A DNA stretch of 64,000 nucleotides from Liriodendron chinense (Eukaryota > Streptophyta > Magnoliopsida > Magnoliales > Magnoliaceae), in contig ML058337.1 of the NCBI GenBank assembly GCA_003013855.2, positions 6,138,001-6,202,000 of the forward strand. Reading direction: 5' to 3'. Below are positions 54,640 through 64,000 of the stretch, piece after piece (position 1 is the first letter of the stretch; each line of letters opens with the position of its first letter). The translations under genes were made by a program, and so were the position numbers. The notes below the pieces were generated by a model. The model was not told where the DNA came from. It ran no database searches and saw only the letters and a list, made by a program, of their open reading frames with translations.

Positions 54640-55570
54640 TTCATAGATCATGGTTTGAAATCTTTGCTTGCTTTTGCATCTGTGCCAGTTGATCGTTTGG
54701 AGATCGCTCACTCGCACATACCGCGAGAGTTTGGAGAAAACGTTGCGATTGTCCCTGCAGTTTGCTGCAACCTGGGTACCCAATCGCAACCCTTCCATTC
54801 CCGACCGGTACTAACATCGGAAAGGTACAGCAGAGCCTCTGCGTCGACAGTCTTACGAGGTTACTGACCCTGTGATTGATTGTATGTTTGATGTTTTCCC
54901 AGATCACTCCAGGAGTACTTGTTTCGCTTGACTGTCAAAGTGGTTAGACGCCCTGCGTCCGATAGTCTTACGGGATTCTACTACGCCGACTTGGACTCAG
55001 TCAAGGTACTTCAGGCATCCACGCCTAGGTATGTGCGGGTGGGCTTTTCCACCCGATCTGCTGGTTTTGATGCTTGGTTTGCAATTCATTCTTTCCTTGA
55101 TTGTGGTCTGGAATCTTTGTTGTCCTTTGTATCTGAGTCAGTTGATTGTCTGGAAATTGATAACTCGCACATACCGCGAGAGTTTGGAGAAAACGTTGCG
55201 ATTGTCCCTGCAGTTTGCTGCAACCTGGGTACCCAATCGCAACCCTTCCATTCCCGATCGGTACTAACATCGGAAAGGTACAGCAGAGCCTCTGCGTCCG
55301 TTAGTCTTACGAGGATGCTGACCCTGAGACTGATTGTGTGATGTTTGATGTTTTCCCAGATCACTCCAGGAGTACTTGTTTCGCTTGACTGTCAAAGTGG
55401 TTAGACGCCCTGCGTCCGATAGTCTTACGGGATTCTACTACGCCGACTTGGACTCAGTCAAGGTACTTCAGGCATCCACGCCTAGGTATGTGCGGGTGAA
55501 TTCTTTCCACCCAATCTGCTGATTTGGATACTTGGGTTACAATTCATCGTTTCCACCTGTTCAAATGGTT
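54640..55570. repeat. Tandem duplication, 453-bp unit, two and a part copies
   Basis: TGGAGAAAACGTTGCGATTG, CTGTCAAAGTGGTTAGACGC and GTACTTCAGGCATCCACGCC recur at a distance of 449-457 bp. A third, partial copy fades out near 55570. The frames in the units are open in several phases, which is an effect of the repeat and not evidence of a gene. Confidence 0.85.
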
Positions 55571-57169
55571 TCTGTGACCGAGTCTTTTGGCTTTCATCTT
55601 TTTGTATCTTGGCATGTGGTACGACCGCACTGACACTGGAGTTTAGTTCGACCGTACTTTGAGTGCATTGGATCCGATGATCTCCGGGGAAACCGCAAGA
55701 CATTGGATCTTATTTGATTTTTGCGTTAGCTCCTACCCAGAGATATGGAAGATCTCCTGGTGTGTTGGAGGCAGAACGCTCTACTGAGAAAATATTTTTG
55801 GATTTTTTGAAAAGATACCCACTCTAGGGAGTGATACTCCGTGGGGTTTTTATTTGCAAATAGAAATATTTTTTTTTGTCTTTTTGAAATGAAAATCTGG
55901 TTCGCATGTGCCTCCACTAGGGATGCCGGTGGGGTCTTTAGCTAACCGACTTTTATTTTGAAAGCAGGTAAACATGATGATTGATGCGATGGATGCTGAT
56001 GCATGGAGATGCATGATGAATGCATGGCTTTGGCTCATTCTCTTTCAGTTTGATGATTTTGCTTTTGCTGGAGATGCAGAGAATTTTGAGCTTATTGCTT
56101 ACAGGGTTGTACTCCCTTGGGGATTTTTCTTTTTGATACGGAGGTTTGGACAGCGGGTTGGTCAAGATCCCGAACCGTGGTCGATCAGGTCCATCGTCCC
56201 AAGATGCTGTTTCTTTGCTAATGAGAATGTACGAGGATATCATTCGACTTCAAGATGTTCTTCTGGGCATACATGTGATTGAGATGGTGTTTAGTTGCCC
56301 GTTTTGGTCAAGATTCCAATTTGCGGGCGATTGGATCCGTCATCCCATACTGTGAAGTGAGCGGAGTTCAAGATTCCTGAATTGTAGTGCTGGGATGCTA
56401 ATTTTTGTGATTTTTTTATAAATATGTGGTCCGAATCTTTACCTGAGCGATCAGGATAGAGATTGGTTATTGAAAACACAGGAAATATTTTTGTGATTTT
56501 TGAAATATTTTGATTGAAAGCAAGGGAAATATTTTTGTGATTTTTGCAGATATTTGATGGAAATATTTTTGTGATTTTTGAAGAGATGATTTTGCAATGT
56601 TTTTGTATTTTGTGATTTTTCTGAAATGCAGGGAAAAGATATGGAATTTCCATCCACTTCCAGCTTCTACTGCTGGTAAGGCACCCGATCCATTTTACGT
56701 CAGCGAGCAAGACGAGTCTCACACAGTTAAGTGCCGTAGTTTTACATCTTCGGATGAGGGGATTTTGAGGGTTTTCAGTCAACACACCCACAAAGTTGCA
56801 TGTTCCTCATGTGCAATGCACATAGACCACGTATCGTCCGACGGACTCCTTCGGCCACAAGATGAGCCACATCCTCACATTTCCCTTAGTTAATCCAGTT
56901 CGGGGTCTTACGTTGCTCACAATTCCGTGAGGGTGAGCTTCACCTCCCAACAGCCTTAATCCCCTTCATGAGTTCTAGGAACAGGGAACATCCGTCAGCT
57001 TCAACAGCGACTTCCAACTCAAGGTTGTCTATCACGGTGCGTTCAACACGAACAAGATTGCGGAGTTCTGCCCGCCTCAGCCTTTACCTGTTTAAAAGAT
57101 TCCAGACACCCGTACGATCAAGTGTCAGCCATGTCTGGAACAGGTTAGGAAAGAAAGCCCCCGAGAAGT
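55571..57169 (-). other. Noncoding region of element E with AATATTTTTGTG repeats
   Basis: No supported gene. Between 56400 and 56640 the phrase AAATATTTTTGTGATTTTTG recurs four times at irregular distance. Short frames have no domain. Confidence 0.55.
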
Positions 57170-58225
57170 TAATCCCAGTGTAGTTTTAGGTCTTCGGACC
57201 ACTGGGGATAAATTGGTGGATCAAAACTGGTGATGAAAACTTTTTTTTGTTTTATATTGTATATATTTTTTTGTTTTGAAAAAGTTCCAGACTTCAACTC
57301 GAGTAATCGAGATTGACACTGGTTTTTATGGAAAGCTTTAAAATATTTTTGGTATTTTTGAGATGATCCGGGTTATCGAACCATGATCCCAACGGTCGAG
57401 GCCGATGCCGGTTTTTAGTTGAAAGTGAGAAAGGTCCCCCGAGAAATTAATCCCAGTGTAGTTTAAGGTCTTCGGACCATGAAACTGTACAAAAGAGGGG
57501 CAAACATGTTTTTTTATTTTTGGAAAAATGTTCGCTGTCAGCGGATGGACAATCCAGACTGATGCTGGTTTTTATTGAAAATCTCTCGGGATGTCGATCC
57601 CGACGTAGTTTAAGGTTTTCGGACCAAAACTTTAAAAGCGGGGCTGGTAATATATTTTTATGATTTTTTAAAATGTCCGGAGTCATTGATCCTGATGTGA
57701 GCAAACAAGACCGACGCCGGCTTTTATTGAAAATCTCTCGGGATGTCGATCCCAACGTAGTTTAAGGTCTTCGGACCCAGACTTAGTAAAAGGGGGGGCA
57801 AACACATTTTTTGTTTTTTTCGAAATGATCCAGATCATCAGATCTTGGCCTGAAAGGTTGGGATCGATGTTGGTTTTTATTGAAAATCTCTCGGGATGTT
57901 AATCCCGACGTAGTTTAAGGTCTTCGGACCAAAACTTTAAAAGAGGAAAGACATTTTTTTGTTTTCTTTTTTTGGAAAAAATTCTGGGTCATCGATTCTG
58001 ATTTTGATGGTCGAGATCGATACCCATTTTTATTAAAAATCCCTCGGGATCTTGATCCCGACGTAGTTTAAGGTCTTCGGACCAGAAACTGTACAAGTGA
58101 TGTATATATTTTTTAGTTTTCTGAAAATGTCCGGAGCCACCAGATCTTGAAGAAGACTGATGCCGGTTTTATTGACAATCCCTCGGGATCTTGGTCCCGA
58201 CGTAGTTTAAGGTCTTCGGACCAAG
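57170..58225. repeat. Tandem array of ~150-bp units with a hairpin core
   Basis: The core TAGTTTAAGGTCTTCGGACC recurs at about 57190, 57460, 57605, 57755, 57905, 58060 and 58200, that is 139-156 bp apart apart from one wider gap. The core is preceded by CTCGGGAT-GTCG-ATCCCGA (a 7-bp stem with four-base loop) and by CCGGTTTTTATTGAAAATC. The linkers between cores are T-rich and less conserved. Confidence 0.88.
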
Positions 58226-58780
58226 TTGATGGGGTTGGGCATACTTACCTTGCTTTTTTTTGGCTTCTGACGGGGCTGACTGTGATTTGAGTGGTCTGAA
58301 TTACTTGATTTGGCCCTGCGGGCCATTTGATGATCGGATCTTGGATTCTGGCCTTCTCTCTTGATGATCATGCCTTTGATCTTGCTGCTCCATGACTTGT
58401 GTAAGCTTTCCAATGGTTTGGATCCTGATGATCTAGCCCTTGAATGGTTCAGATTGATAGATTCGGCCCTGTGGGCCCATTTGAGACCTTGGTTTTACTT
58501 TGGGGCACCTCTTTTGATGATTTGTGAGGCTAGGAAGGCTTCTCATGGTGTGGATGACGGCTTGAACGTCTCAGATCGCTTGATTTGGCTTTGTGGTCCC
58601 ACTTGATGATTAGATCTTGGATTCTGGCCCTTCTTTTGATGATCACCCCTTTGATCTTGTTGTTTGATGGTTCATGTAGGTCCTTCAACGGTTTAGATCA
58701 TGATGATCTGGTCTTTGAACAGCTTGGATTGCTTGTGGCCCCCACTTGATCACCTTTCCTTCTCTTTGACTTGATCAGCC
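58226..58780 (+). other. Region upstream of the mobile-domain ORF
   Basis: Direct repeats about 270 bp apart (phrases with GGATCTTGGATTCTGGCC and TTGATGATCA at about 58335 and 58610). It may contain the promoter of the antisense ORF; no TATA box is convincing. Confidence 0.45.
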
Positions 58781-61722
58781 ATGTTCTGGCCGCATTGCTT
58801 CGTGATTGGACCGGTGGGGCACCTTTTGTGTGATCTTGATCATCTTCAGTTGAAATTTGGAGTGGACCGGAGCCTTGGGCGGCCCACGGAGCGCCATCTG
58901 CTGACGTGGACTGTCAGCCTCACCTACCAAGAATCCTGGAGCCAATCCCGCGGAGAGAGGGGAACCGCGTCCGTACGGGCGGCCCAGGGCAGGCCGCCCA
59001 GAGCTCGTCTCTTGAGCGGCCTGGGCTGGCTCGTGCTCGGACATTCTCTGGTCCCTGTTGCTGCTGTCCCCACCTGCTGTGTACGTTCAGGTTCGATTCC
59101 AACAATGAATCTTCTCTTTGTCTCCTCTTTCATCATCATCTTGTCTTCATCTTGGTTTGTCCTTTCTTGGGCAATGGATGGTGGGGATTTATGGGCTGTG
59201 GGGGCTGTTCATGGTGGGTCCCACACTTCAGAGAGTATTGAAGGCTTTAATGATGGAGAGATTTCTTTAATGGAGGGTATAGATGGTGCATTGAATGGAA
59301 GCATTGATGAGGGGCTAGGGAATGGAGTTGGTGGAGCTTTGAATAGCTCCATTAATGGTGGGATGGCTGGATTTTCTGATTTGAATGGGGCCCTCATTAT
59401 GGGAGGAATGGATGGTATGGATGAGATGATGGGATGGGACATAGGTGAGGCTATGCATCCCTTGAGTGTGGGTCCCATGGATGACGTGATGGACGGTGAT
59501 GATGGGACTATGAGGGACATAGATGGGCTGATCTCATGTCTGGATGGTATGGATGGCTCAGATGGTACCTTTGACGGTTTGGATGCTCTGGATGAGGGCC
59601 GAGATGTGCGGCGCACTTGTTTGGGTGGTCTTGATGTGATCATTGATGATGTTCCCTTGATGATGGACGGTGTAGATGCCTCGATGATCCCTTTGATCGG
59701 TCAGGATGATGACTGGATTCATGATTTTCTGTTGGAGGGGGCCGCAGGTCCAGATCTGACTGTTGATTCTTTGATCGGGGTTGCCGGGACCCCTTTGGAT
59801 GGTTCAGATGTTTTCTTTGACGGTCAGATTGGTCAGGATGCCAGGATGTGCGGTGTGATCTTCACTGATAGCTCTTTTGGTTGGGAGCATTGTCCTTCTT
59901 TTGGTCATCGGCCCTTTGCGCACTCTGTTCATGAGGTGGGCGAGTCTTCCCGTGCGGCTGAGGTTGTGACAGTTTCCGACAGTGATGCGGCTATATCAGA
60001 CATAGCCGTTACTGGGGACAGGTCAGGGGCTGTCGAGTCTGCAGAGGTTCCAGCTTTTCCTTCTCCTTCGCCCGTTGACCTTCCGATCCTTGATGAGTCA
60101 TCATTGATTTCTGGGCCTTTTGTGCTGGAGGGGATACCGGTGAGGACTTGTCAGCTACTTCCTCGTTCTTCCTGCTCGCCACGACTGCTTGCTTGGCTTG
60201 ACAGCTTGTCAGTTTATGAGATTCGAGATTTGGAGTCCTATGGCTTTGGTAGTCTGATTCATATGGCTAGAGTTGACATTGACTGGAGAATGCTCGGAGC
60301 TGCCGTGATTGACTGGGTCCCTTCGTTGAACTTGTTTGCGTTCAACGATATGGAGATGGGGCCTTCTTTGGAGGAGCTTGCACGCTTGACAGGCCTACCC
60401 TGGGATTATGCCCAGTATTTTTCGCCGAAGACATCGCCGAAGACTGCTACACCGCAGAACTGGTTTGGGATCCCCTATCTTGTTCGGCCTGCAGCTAGTG
60501 GCCAGGATGCTGTAGTATTCTCTTTGGACCTGCTGTATGATCTTTTTTCGGGTCCTCAGAGTACGGCCGGTTCTACCTTTGCTCGGAACGCACTGATGTT
60601 CTGTTTGATTGCTGAGGTGCTATTCTCGGGATGGCGCAGGTCCCAGACTCCTTTGCTTTTTGAGGTGATGAGCAGAGCTATCCGTCGGCAGGGGATCATT
60701 TCTCTCATCTTGGCCGAGCTATTTGATGGGCTGACCGACTGTGCCCTGGGCCGCACTCGTGTCCTTCGCGGCTGTTGTGCCTTCCTGCAGGTATTCTTTC
60801 TACACCTTTTTTTTTCTTGCTTTGTTGGGGATTGCTTTGCTTTAGCTGAACTTCTTTCGTTTTCTGTGATCAGGTATGGCTATGGGAGCGTCTTTCTCTG
60901 ACCGTTCCTGTACCTCTTCTTGGCATCCCGGGCTCTGACATTATGCGTTATATCATAGAGTTCCTTCCGCATACGACTAGGATGAGCGAGCCCTTGTATC
61001 GCAGGATGTTCGCTGAACTTCGTGACTGGAACGTTCGTTGGGAGTCATCTTGGCTTTCACTTCCTCCAGTGCTTTGCGATGCACACCGCCATCCTCTGAT
61101 GTTGGTAGGCTTTCGATCCTACTTTTCTTACCATCCCATTCGGTTCCTGCGGCAGTTTGGGTATGAGCAGGATGTTCCTCATTTCGCTTTCACGGGTATC
61201 GGGCGTCGAGCACTTCCATCCAGATCCTCTGATTTTAGGACCCGGATTGATTGTTCTTGGGCGAGTTATTTGACAGCTGATTTGTTGGGATTTGAGCTAC
61301 GGACTTTTCCGATGGCAACCGCCCCATATCAGTATTGGGTTGCTGAGCAGTCTTTGTATCGACGTATCCCTTGTTGGCACCAGACTGCTGATGAGGATGA
61401 GCAGGATATTCTTGGAGATGCTGGCTCTTCATCTGGTTCATATGAACCTTTTGAGGAGCGCCCTTTTGTCGATCCTGGCTTCCTTTTGGCCACTCATGGC
61501 CATCTGCTGTCTGAGATCTCTGCACTTCGGTATCATTGCGAGATGATGTCGAGGAGATTGGCTGCCGATCAGAGATTGTCTGATGAGGAGACAGCGATCC
61601 GTACCCTTGAGCGCGATGAGGCGCATTACCTGCGTATGGAGGTGAGCAGGTTGAGAGCGAGACTATCTTTTTATGAGTCAGAGGACTCACCTGATGTGGC
61701 CGAGGAGGAGGGTAGAGATTGA
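58781..61722 (+). CDS. Plant-mobile-domain-like protein, antisense extra ORF of element E
   Basis: Two exons: 58781-60790 and 60874-61722, with an 83-bp intron (CTGCAG|GTATTC to GATCAG|GTATGG) that falls exactly between codons. The spliced frame is 952 codons without a stop. The start is uncertain: ATG at 58781, 59105 (before FVSSFIIILSSSWFVLSW, a hydrophobic stretch) or 59175. The N-terminal third is low-complexity Asp/Gly/Met. A Ser/Asp spacer follows. From about residue 465 CSPRLLAWLDSLSVYEIRDL, IDWRMLGAAVIDWVPSLNLF and LEELARLTGLPWDYAQYFS resemble the plant mobile domain (aminotransferase-like, MAIN/MAIL family). The C terminus (RRLAADQRLSDEETAIRTLE, RMEVSRLRARLSFYESED) should be a coiled coil. 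Function unknown. Such ORFs are described in Tat-lineage retroelements. Domain assignment is from motif memory, not from a search. Confidence 0.7.
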
Positions 61723-62183
61723 TTGTGTTGGCCACCTGCACACTGATTTTTGCATATATGATTGATGATGATGCATTTTTTTTTTGTATTTTTGAAAAAG
61801 ATGATATGTGTAAAAGAAATATGATGCATCTAATTAAAAAAGAGAATTGTTTGAAAATCTACTGTGCCATGAGTTGTCTTGTGAGTGTGTCTGGATTTTG
61901 TGTCAGGATATAGGAATCAGAACTGGGGCTCGGTCAATGATTTGACCGATGTCTCGAGATTCGACTTGCTTGATCCTTTGGTTCCCTAGAGATGTAGGCA
62001 ATGGAAACTCTTGCTTCCTGAGATTGTCAGAGTTTGTAGAGTTCTTTGCTCCTGACTGTACTTCCTCTTGTTCTTGAACTGTAACTGCTTGAACTGATCT
62101 GGACCGTCTGCTTTCTTGGTACCTGCACTTTTATTTTATTCTTTTCTTCTTTTTTTTTCTTTTTTTTTTTCATTTTGAGCCAT

Positions 62184-62420
62184 TTTTGCCTGTAGTGATC
62201 TTTCGAGTTTTCACCACAGCCGGCTTTTTCCCGTCATTTTTGCCCGTGGCGCCCTTTCAGGTTTTCACCACGTCCCGGGTATTTGGTCTTGCCTGCCCCT
62301 TGGCAGCTGTGCTGTTTTTACCCTTGGCGCCCTTTCAGGTTTTCACCAAGTCCGCTGTATGCCCACTGTTTTTACTCGGAGCGCCCTTTCGGGTTTTCAC
62401 TCCGCCCTCTTTGTTTAGGC
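62184..62420. repeat. Four short repeats, TTTTGCCCGTGGCGCCCTTT type
   Basis: Units TTTTTGCC(C/T)GT..., GCGCCCTTTCAGG, TTTTCACCAC begin at about 62184, 62238, 62316 and 62370 (distances 54, 78 and 54 bp). The sequence lies between pol and the antisense ORF. Confidence 0.75.
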
Positions 62421-62889
62421 ACACGTTTTCTTTTTTCCTCTTTTTTTTTCTTTTCTTTTCTTTCTGGATCTCTGGATAACTGCGGCGGCTAGAGGTCGGG
62501 AATCCGTCGTTGCCGGCCGATGGCAGTCTTTCAGCCCTTTTCCTAAGTTACGATGATAGAGCTGTCGGTCTTTGCTAAAGACTCCTCTGAGGTGGATGGA
62601 TGGATGGATGTGTTTCTTCTTGGACTGATTTTTTTTCTCTTGGGTGCCTTGCTTTGGCTTCCCTTTTTCTTTCTCTTTTCTTCTCTTTTTTTTTTATATT
62701 CTTTTTCTCTCCTTTTTTTTGTCTCTTTTTTAATCCCCCCCTCTTTTTCTTTTTTTTTTGTATTTTTCTCTTTTGGAGTCCCCTTATTTGAAACACTTGT
62801 TGGTGGACGGGAATGATTTCTCAGAGATCTTAGCTTTGACCCCTTGACTTCAGCTCTGTTAAAGTAACCTTTGATAAGGTCAGAATAAC
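62421..62889. other. Pyrimidine-rich region downstream of Tat pol
   Basis: Long C/T runs (62430-62470, 62655-62770) with no gene; the Phe-rich frames here are a result of composition. Confidence 0.6.
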
Positions 62890-64000
62890 TTACCCGTGAA
62901 AGATCTTCACGTTGTCGGCGTTGGTTGGCTCAGGAAGATCCACTCCTCTCATGCTGGTGAGTCTGAGGGCGCCTCCAGGAAGTACTTCTCTGATGATCAG
63001 TGGCCCGTCCCACGAGGGTTTGAACTTTCCTCTGGGATCTGGAAGGTGCGACGGTAGAATCTTCTTCATGACCATGTCGCCTACCTTGAAGCTCCTTTTT
63101 CGGACTCTCTTGTTGTAAGCCCGAGCGATCCTTTTCTGATAGCACTGTGAATGACTTAGTGCACGCATGCGTTTTTCATCTGCCAGCTGCAACTGATCGA
63201 ATCTGGCCCGTTGCCATTCTCCTTCTTCAATTCCGCTTTCGAGTAACACTCGTAGTGATGGTATTTCCACCTCGACTGGTAGGACTGCTTCCATTCCGTA
63301 AGTAAGCTCGAAAGGAGTAACGCCCGTAGCAGACCGTACAGACGTTCGATAGGCCCAAAGTGCATATGGGAGCATATCTGACCAATCTCGATAGGTCACG
63401 ACCATCTTCTCGAGTATCCTGACGATTGTCTTGTTTGCGGCTTCTACCCCACCATTCATCTGGGGACGGTAGGGGCTTGATCGATGACGTTGGATCTTGA
63501 ACTTGCTGAGGAAGTCATCCATCTTCTTGTTGACGAACGGGGTCCCATTATCTGTGATGATAGCATTAGGGATTCCATATCGGCATATGATGTTGTTCTT
63601 CATGAATTTGATCACTTGAGATGCTGCAATCGTGGTGTAGGAGGCTGCCTCTACCCACTTGGTGAAGTAGTCGACTGCCACAAGTATGTACTCGTGACCA
63701 TTTGATGCTTTGGGACTGATCTTGCCAATAATGTCGAGTCCCCACATGGAGAAGGGCCAGGGGGTGGTCAGGTTGTATAACTCTGATGATGGGGCATGGA
63801 TTTGATTCGCATGCTCTTGACACTTGAAGCATTTTCTGACGTGCTGGCAACAGTCTGTCTCCATGGTGAGCCAATAGTAGCCGAGTCGTAGAATCTTCTT
63901 TGCCATCATGTGCCCATTCATGTGTGGGCCACAGATTCCTTCGTGTATTTCTTTCATGATCTTTGCAGCTTCTGTTTCATCGAAGCATCGGAGGAGGATG
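62890..64000 (-). CDS. Tat-type Ty3/gypsy integrase, open to the window edge
   Basis: The minus-strand frame is open from the right edge to a stop at 62890; within the window 370 codons. It enters with RCFDETEAAKIMKEIHEGIC, so no start is implied. The zinc region has HEGICGPHMNGHMMAKKIL and CFKCQEHA. The catalytic core has WGLDIIG, TDNGTPF and MNGGVEAANKTIVRIL, that is D, D and E with proper spacing. LWAYRTSVRSATGVTPFELT and YGMEAVLPVEVEIPS are typical of Tat elements. The C terminus has FKVGDMVMKKILP and KPSWDGPLII. No frame damage is visible, unlike in the Athila copies. Confidence 0.9.
   Translation of the reverse strand, partial: ILLRCFDETEAAKIMKEIHEGICGPHMNGHMMAKKILRLGYYWLTMETDCCQHVRKCFKCQEHANQIHAPSSELYNLTTPWPFSMWGLDIIGKISPKASNGHEYILVAVDYFTKWVEAASYTTIAASQVIKFMKNNIICRYGIPNAIITDNGTPFVNKKMDDFLSKFKIQRHRSSPYRPQMNGGVEAANKTIVRILEKMVVTYRDWSDMLPYALWAYRTSVRSATGVTPFELTYGMEAVLPVEVEIPSLRVLLESGIEEGEWQRARFDQLQLADEKRMRALSHSQCYQKRIARAYNKRVRKRSFKVGDMVMKKILPSHLPDPRGKFKPSWDGPLIIREVLPGGALRLTSMRGVDLPEPTNADNVKIFHG

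Larger units (their letters stand above)
54566..64000 (-). mobile_element. Tat-like Ty3/gypsy element E, 3' half
   Basis: On the minus strand: integrase (from the right edge to 62890), a pyrimidine-rich region with four short repeats, the antisense mobile-domain ORF (58781-61722), a roughly 150-bp tandem array (57170-58225), A/T-rich DNA, a 453-bp duplication (54640-55570), polypurine tract and LTR. gag, protease and RT lie to the right of the window. Tat-lineage elements are known to carry extra ORFs, some antisense, between pol and LTR. Confidence 0.75.

Noticed and set aside
54484..55341. 127- and 140-codon similar frames
   Set aside because: Their similarity comes from the 453-bp tandem repeat, and comparable frames exist on the other strand; no domain.
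54191..58225. Possible CRISPR-like arrays
   Set aside because: Units are contiguous or have diverged linkers, lie inside a plant retroelement, and no cas-type gene is present.
62553..62816. 87-codon Phe/Leu-rich frame
   Set aside because: Direct result of long T/C runs; looks like a membrane protein only by composition.

Overview
This is nuclear DNA of a flowering plant with a repeat-rich genome. Plant-type Ty3/gypsy lineages (Athila-, Tat- and chromovirus-like) and Ty1/copia lineages (SIRE-like and Tork-like) fill most of the 64 kb, tRNA-derived SINEs are present, and the one intact host gene is a germin-like protein with the usual single intron. I cannot place the species from sequence alone.

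Layout. 1-8875: an Athila element on the minus strand (A). Its 3' end lies left of the window and its integrase is split by a plus-strand solo LTR (909-2292, perfect ACAAG duplication). 8876-15114: a plus-strand Athila derivative (B) with gag, protease and an acidic linker ORF but no RT, RNase H or integrase; its 3' LTR is scrambled and followed by an inverted LTR piece (15115-15560). 15561-22155: a SIRE-like copia derivative with gag and no pol, carrying a foreign ORF. 22156-30653: a 5'-truncated Tork-like copia element whose RT is split by a 4-kb TG...CA insertion (24626-28621, ACCTT duplication). 30654-33930: host DNA with the germin-like gene (31358-32945, minus). 33934-39810: a gypsy element with both LTRs (C, chromovirus-like). 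39816-47591: intergenic DNA with two SINEs, a probable solo LTR (42485-43357) and a certain one (44512-46092, CTATT duplication). 47592-53028: a second minus-strand Athila element (D), deleted internally and fused at its 5' end to the leader and LTR of a Tat-like element (53029-54565). 54566-64000: the 3' half of a Tat-like gypsy element on the minus strand (integrase 62890-64000), which carries tandem arrays and, in antisense to pol, a long two-exon ORF of plant-mobile-domain type (58781-61722).

Nothing here forms an operon or shared pathway. What connects the window is nested insertion and recombination, and a recurring U3 feature. LTRs of unrelated superfamilies carry clusters of the 8-bp palindrome GACCGGTC, often paired at fixed spacing. 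A second palindrome (core GGCGCC) occupies the same place in sister LTRs. Most retroelement frames are broken. The apparently intact coding units are the germin-like gene, the antisense mobile-domain ORF and the Tat integrase. Percent identities and insertion ages were not computed.
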